Source: a bacterium
GTDB lineage: Bacteria; Patescibacteriota; Minisyncoccia; UBA6257; Colwellbacteraceae
DNA length: 8,301 bases
Reading direction: 5' to 3'
NCBI GenBank assembly: GCA_021811305.1
Contig: JAJZPD010000030.1
Location: forward strand, 1-8,301
Position numbers and translations under genes: made by a program. Positions 6,017-8,301 of the stretch are shown here, piece after piece. A model generated the notes under the pieces. It saw only the letters and a list, made by a program, of their open reading frames with translations, was not told the DNA's origin and made no database searches. Each line of letters opens with the position of its first letter. Position 1 is the first letter of the stretch.

Positions 6017-6045
6017 ATAATAGCATTTTTCGCGCGAATATTCAA
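6017..6045 (-). promoter_or_regulatory. Sigma-70-type promoter of the zinc-ribbon gene
   Basis: On the minus strand TTGAAT (6045-6040) and TATTAT (6022-6017) are separated by exactly 17 bp. The start site would be near 6010, leaving a leader of about 60 nt before the ATG at 5949. The promoter lies in the gap after the typA stop, so this gene does not depend on typA readthrough. Confidence 0.65.
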
Positions 6046-6078
6046 GATGAATACCCGATGAACTTCAGCTAACGGACG

Positions 6079-7881
6079 CTACTTCTGCACCCGCTTCCGG
6101 TCGTTTTCGTTGAGGTAAAGTTTGCGGACCCTGATGCTTTCCGGAGTAACCTCCACCAGCTCATCGTCGCCAATATAATCCAAAGCGCCCTCCAAAGTCA
6201 TCTGGACCGGGGTCTCCAACTGATCCTGCAATCCTTCATTCTTGGCGCGGAAGTTGGTCAACTCGCGAGTACGGCAGACGTGGACGCGAATATCCTCCGG
6301 CCTGGCGTTCTCACCGACCACCATTCCCTCATAAACCGGAACTCCGGAGGCCAGAAAAAGCTTGCCGCGCCCTTGGGCGGTAACGAGTCCGTAGTTGTTG
6401 GTGACGCCGGCCTCGGTGGCGACAATCGATCCGTGCGCCGCCTCCGGCAGATCGCCTTTGTACTCCTCGTGCCCCAGAAAAATGCTGTTCATTATTCCGG
6501 TTCCTTTGGTGGCGGTCAGAAACTTGTTGCGCATTCCGATAAGTCCTCGGGTTGGGATGGCAAAATCCATAAAGACCGTTCCGTTATCCACGGCCATATT
6601 CTTCATCGAGCCAAGGCGCTTTCCCATCATTTCGATCACCGCTCCGGAGAACTCCTCCGGAACCTCGATCGAGACCAATTCCATCGGCTCCATCTTTTTG
6701 CCGCTCTCCTCCTTAAAGATAACTTGCGGCTTGGATACCTCCAGTTCAAACCCTTCGCGGCGCATCTTTTCGATAAGTATCGAAAGGTGCAGTTCTCCGC
6801 GGCCGGCGACTATCCAACGGTCGCTTTGATCGGTGGGCGCGACTGACAAGGCAACGTCGGTTTCCAGCTCTTTTTCCAGACGCTCCTTGATGTTGCGGGA
6901 AGTGATGAGCTTCCCCTCTTTGCCGCGGAAAGGCGAAGTGTTGACCCCGATGGTTATCTTGATGGTCGGCTCGTCGATGGCGATAGTCGGGAGAGCGCGG
7001 GGATTGTCGGGGTCGGTTATCGTCTCGCCGATAGTGATGTCTGGGATGCCGGCGATCGCGGCAATGTCGCCCGCTTCGATCTCCTCCGCTTCCGTGCGGC
7101 TCAGGCCGTTAAAGGTCATGATCGAAGTCAGCTGAGACTTTTTAATTTCGCCGTCGCGGTTAATGTGGGCGATAATCATTCCTTTCCGTAGGTTGCCCGA
7201 ATAAAGGCGACCGACCGCGATCTTGCCTTTGTAATTATCGTAGGCCAAGTTGACGGTAAGCATCTGCAAGGGGGCGTCGGCGTCGATGACCGGGGCCGGA
7301 ATATGTTTGATAATCTCTTCGAAAATCGGACGGATGTCCTCCATTTCGGACAGCTCCTTAGTCAGGCCGGCCTTTCCCTGCACGGCTGAGGCGTAAACCA
7401 CCGGAAACTCAATCTGTTCCTCGCTCGCTCCTAGATCGAAGAAGAGGTCGTAAGTAGCATTAAGAGCCCACTCCGGACGCGCTCCTGGCTTATCGATCTT
7501 ACTGATGACGACGACAATCCGATGGCCGGCTTCGATTGCCTTCTTTAAGACGAACTTCGTCTGAGGCATCGGCCCCTCCTTGGCGTCTACCAAAAGCAGG
7601 ACGCCGTCGACCATCCGCATAATGCGCTCGACCTCCCCGCCGAAATCGGCGTGCCCGGGAGTGTCAACGATGTTTATCTTCACTCCGCTATAGATGACAG
7701 CGGCGTTTTTCGAGAAAATAGTTATTCCTCTTTCGCGCTCCAATTCATTGGAGTCCATGATCAGCTCTTGCGGCATATCCATCTTCATCTTGAAGTCGGC
7801 GGATTGCTTTAATAAGGCATCAACCAGAGTGGTCTTGCCGTGATCAACGTGTGCGATTATCGCGATGTTTCTTATATCCAT
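6079..7881 (-). CDS. typA: Translational GTPase TypA/BipA
   Basis: TypA/BipA is an EF-G-like ribosome-binding GTPase involved in 50S subunit assembly and in growth at low temperature or under stress. The 600 residues match the family length. GTPase motifs are G1 AHVDHGKT (10-17), G2 RGITI (51-55), G3 DTPGHAD (73-79) and G5 ASA (164-166). G4 reads SKID (127-130) where NKxD is usual. Later landmarks are GRGELHLS (360-367), the BipA-typical RGLIGMRNKFLTATKGTG (445-462) and the C-terminal segment DDELVEVTPESIRVRK (572-587). I chose the ATG at 7881, giving MDIRNIAIIAHVDHGKT as in the family. An in-frame TTG at 7905 would add MGRFFIKP and has an AGGAAG about 8 nt upstream, but that stretch is also a terminator stem and U tract. 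It has its own promoter at 7949-7977. Confidence 0.96.
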   Translation of the reverse strand: MDIRNIAIIAHVDHGKTTLVDALLKQSADFKMKMDMPQELIMDSNELERERGITIFSKNAAVIYSGVKINIVDTPGHADFGGEVERIMRMVDGVLLLVDAKEGPMPQTKFVLKKAIEAGHRIVVVISKIDKPGARPEWALNATYDLFFDLGASEEQIEFPVVYASAVQGKAGLTKELSEMEDIRPIFEEIIKHIPAPVIDADAPLQMLTVNLAYDNYKGKIAVGRLYSGNLRKGMIIAHINRDGEIKKSQLTSIMTFNGLSRTEAEEIEAGDIAAIAGIPDITIGETITDPDNPRALPTIAIDEPTIKITIGVNTSPFRGKEGKLITSRNIKERLEKELETDVALSVAPTDQSDRWIVAGRGELHLSILIEKMRREGFELEVSKPQVIFKEESGKKMEPMELVSIEVPEEFSGAVIEMMGKRLGSMKNMAVDNGTVFMDFAIPTRGLIGMRNKFLTATKGTGIMNSIFLGHEEYKGDLPEAAHGSIVATEAGVTNNYGLVTAQGRGKLFLASGVPVYEGMVVGENARPEDIRVHVCRTRELTNFRAKNEGLQDQLETPVQMTLEGALDYIGDDELVEVTPESIRVRKLYLNENDRKRVQK

Positions 7882-7890
7882 TGGCTTAAT

Positions 7891-7929
7891 AAAAAAACGC
7901 CCCAAAAGCTTTGCTTCCTGTTTGGAGCG
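7891..7929 (-). terminator. Intrinsic terminator hairpin just upstream of typA
   Basis: On the minus strand CGCTCCAAA (7929-7921) pairs with TTTGGGGCG (7906-7898): 8 pairs and one A-C mismatch, closing a 14-nt loop, followed at once by seven T residues (7897-7891). The T tract ends 9 nt before the typA ATG. It may be the final terminator of rnpB transcripts. However, it also lies downstream of the best typA promoter, so it would act as an attenuator within the typA leader if that promoter is used. Confidence 0.75.
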
Positions 7930-7948
7930 CGGCTGACTGGACCTTGAT

Positions 7949-7977
7949 AAAATACGCTAAAACTCGAAGGTTGGCAA
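7949..7977 (-). promoter_or_regulatory. Probable typA promoter
   Basis: On the minus strand TTGCCA (7977-7972) and TATTTT (7954-7949) are separated by exactly 17 bp. Transcription would start near 7942, giving a leader of about 60 nt that contains the hairpin and U tract at 7929-7891. No better promoter is visible between that hairpin and the ATG. Confidence 0.5.
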
Positions 7978-7999
7978 CAACGTTAGCGCAAAAAAGCGC

Positions 8000-8057
8000 A
8001 AAACTAAAAGCGTAAAGCGCAAAAGAACTACGTTATTGTTTTTCGCTTTTAGCTTTT
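8000..8057 (-). terminator. AT-rich hairpin downstream of rnpB
   Basis: AAAACTAAAAGCG (8000-8012) and CGCTTTTAGCTTTT (8044-8057) form a 13-bp stem with one bulged base and a loop of 31 nt. On the minus strand it begins 16 nt after the predicted 3' end of RNase P RNA and is followed by a GCGC-T6-GCGC motif. It is probably a terminator or an RNA 3' processing boundary, although the long loop makes it atypical. The surrounding DNA has several GCGCAAAA copies (7986, 7996, 8017). Confidence 0.45.
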
Positions 8058-8072
8058 CCTTTGCATTTTTAA

Positions 8073-8301
8073 GCGGTGGGCAGTAAGCGGGATTCTGTCG
8101 TGGGCAGCAATCTGTCTTGCTCTTCGATCGCTCTCAGAGTCTGTTGTCCTTCGATTAAACTCAGGACTTGCAGCCCTTCGATTAAACTCAGGACTTGCAG
8201 CCCTTCGATTAAACTCAGGACTTGCAGCCCTTCGATTAAACTCAGGACTTGCAGCCCTTCGATTAAACTCAGGACTTGCAGCCCTTCGATTAAACTCAGG
8301 A
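8073..8301 (-). ncRNA. rnpB: RNase P RNA, 3' part (gene continues beyond the window)
   Basis: RNase P RNA is the catalytic RNA that removes the 5' leader of tRNA precursors. Read on the minus strand, the universally conserved 3' strand of helix P4 is present as ACAGAATCCCGCTTA (8098-8084). It is preceded by ACG (8101-8099) and a P2 3' strand TGCTGCCC (8109-8102), and followed by a P1 3' strand CTGCCCACCGC (8083-8073). J18/2 reads AGACAGAT, close to the usual AGATAGAT. P18 (8139-8120) is a hairpin with CTCT/AGAG, two adjacent G-A pairs, GA/TC and a GCGA tetraloop of the GNRA type. Upstream of P18 the expected joining region and P15 are not reached: the sequence becomes a 27-nt tandem array that runs off the end. 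The 5' strands of P1, P2 and P4 lie outside the window, so they could not be checked. Confidence 0.85.
8120..8301. repeat. 27-bp tandem array of P18-like hairpins inside rnpB
   Basis: Five complete 27-bp units (starting 8147, 8174, 8201, 8228, 8255) and 20 bp of a sixth (8282) run to the window end. The copies are identical except that the first base of unit one is T instead of C. Each unit is a 20-nt hairpin (arms TCCTTCG/CTCAGGA type, loop ATTAAA) plus a 7-nt spacer CTTGCAG. The P18 hairpin plus spacer at 8120-8146 is a divergent, in-register unit matching the consensus at 16 of 27 positions. On the minus strand the spacer region reads GGGCTGCAAG, resembling the GGCTGCTTG of the joining segment before P18 in E. 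coli RNase P RNA. Near identity suggests recent or actively homogenised duplication. Confidence 0.9.

Noticed and set aside
6280..6846. 188-codon and neighbouring plus-strand open frames opposite typA
   Set aside because: They are shadows of a complete 600-residue TypA with all expected motifs, and have no start signals of their own.
7882..7905. TTG start at 7905 adding eight residues to TypA, with AGGAAG upstream
   Set aside because: TypA proteins begin close to the RNIAIIAHVDHGKT strand, and the extra codons are made of a terminator stem and its T tract. Not fully excluded.
8120..8193. Hammerhead ribozymes, because CUGAG...CGAAG recurs on the minus strand
   Set aside because: The hammerhead core needs CUGANGA and GAA with three stems and a GUC-type cleavage site. 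Here CUGA is followed by G and a loop, and the elements are simple hairpins with tandem G-A pairs.
8120..8301. CRISPR array suggested by regularly repeated 27-bp units
   Set aside because: The units abut directly with no unique spacers, lie in register with RNase P helix P18, and there are no cas genes in the window.

Overview
The window looks like ordinary chromosomal DNA from a small-genome bacterium, most likely a member of the Candidate Phyla Radiation (Patescibacteria, perhaps Parcubacteria-like). The clues are pared-down housekeeping proteins (a trigger factor with no PPIase domain, an Obg GTPase with no C-terminal extension), very short or absent 5' leaders, short intergenic gaps, and a dispersed TCCTTCG/CTCAGGA hairpin. 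All genes read cleanly in the standard bacterial code, with no in-frame TGA. The phylum call is inference; no 16S rRNA or other phylogenetic marker was compared.

Layout from left to right. A short-chain dehydrogenase/reductase (minus, 52-762) diverges from a trehalose-synthase-like GH13 enzyme (plus, 844-2121). The latter is followed by obg (plus, 2157-3140), which ends 3 bp from the stop of a convergent RhlE-like DEAD-box RNA helicase (minus, 3144-4439). The helicase diverges from tig, encoding trigger factor (plus, 4530-5585). A structured gap of about 170 bp then holds several hairpins, one of them a strong bidirectional terminator. It is followed on the minus strand by a 64-residue zinc-ribbon protein (5755-5949) and the translational GTPase typA/bipA (6079-7881). 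The right edge carries the 3' part of the RNase P RNA gene rnpB (minus, 8073 to beyond the window end).

Most genes serve protein synthesis and RNA metabolism: ribosome-associated GTPases (Obg, TypA), an RNA helicase, a nascent-chain chaperone and tRNA 5' processing. The SDR and GH13 genes are the metabolic exceptions.

The most unusual part is the right end. Just 5' of the P18 hairpin of RNase P RNA, a 27-bp unit is repeated in tandem at least five and a half times and runs off the window. The P18 hairpin fits the same 27-nt register and has the same 20-nt hairpin plan, including tandem G-A pairs. It looks as if a P18-plus-joining segment has been multiplied inside rnpB. The repeat arms are also identical to those of an isolated hairpin in the intergenic region after tig. 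Other points worth a look are a terminator hairpin inside the probable typA leader, -10 boxes only 7-10 bp from several start codons, and non-canonical G4 motifs in both GTPases.
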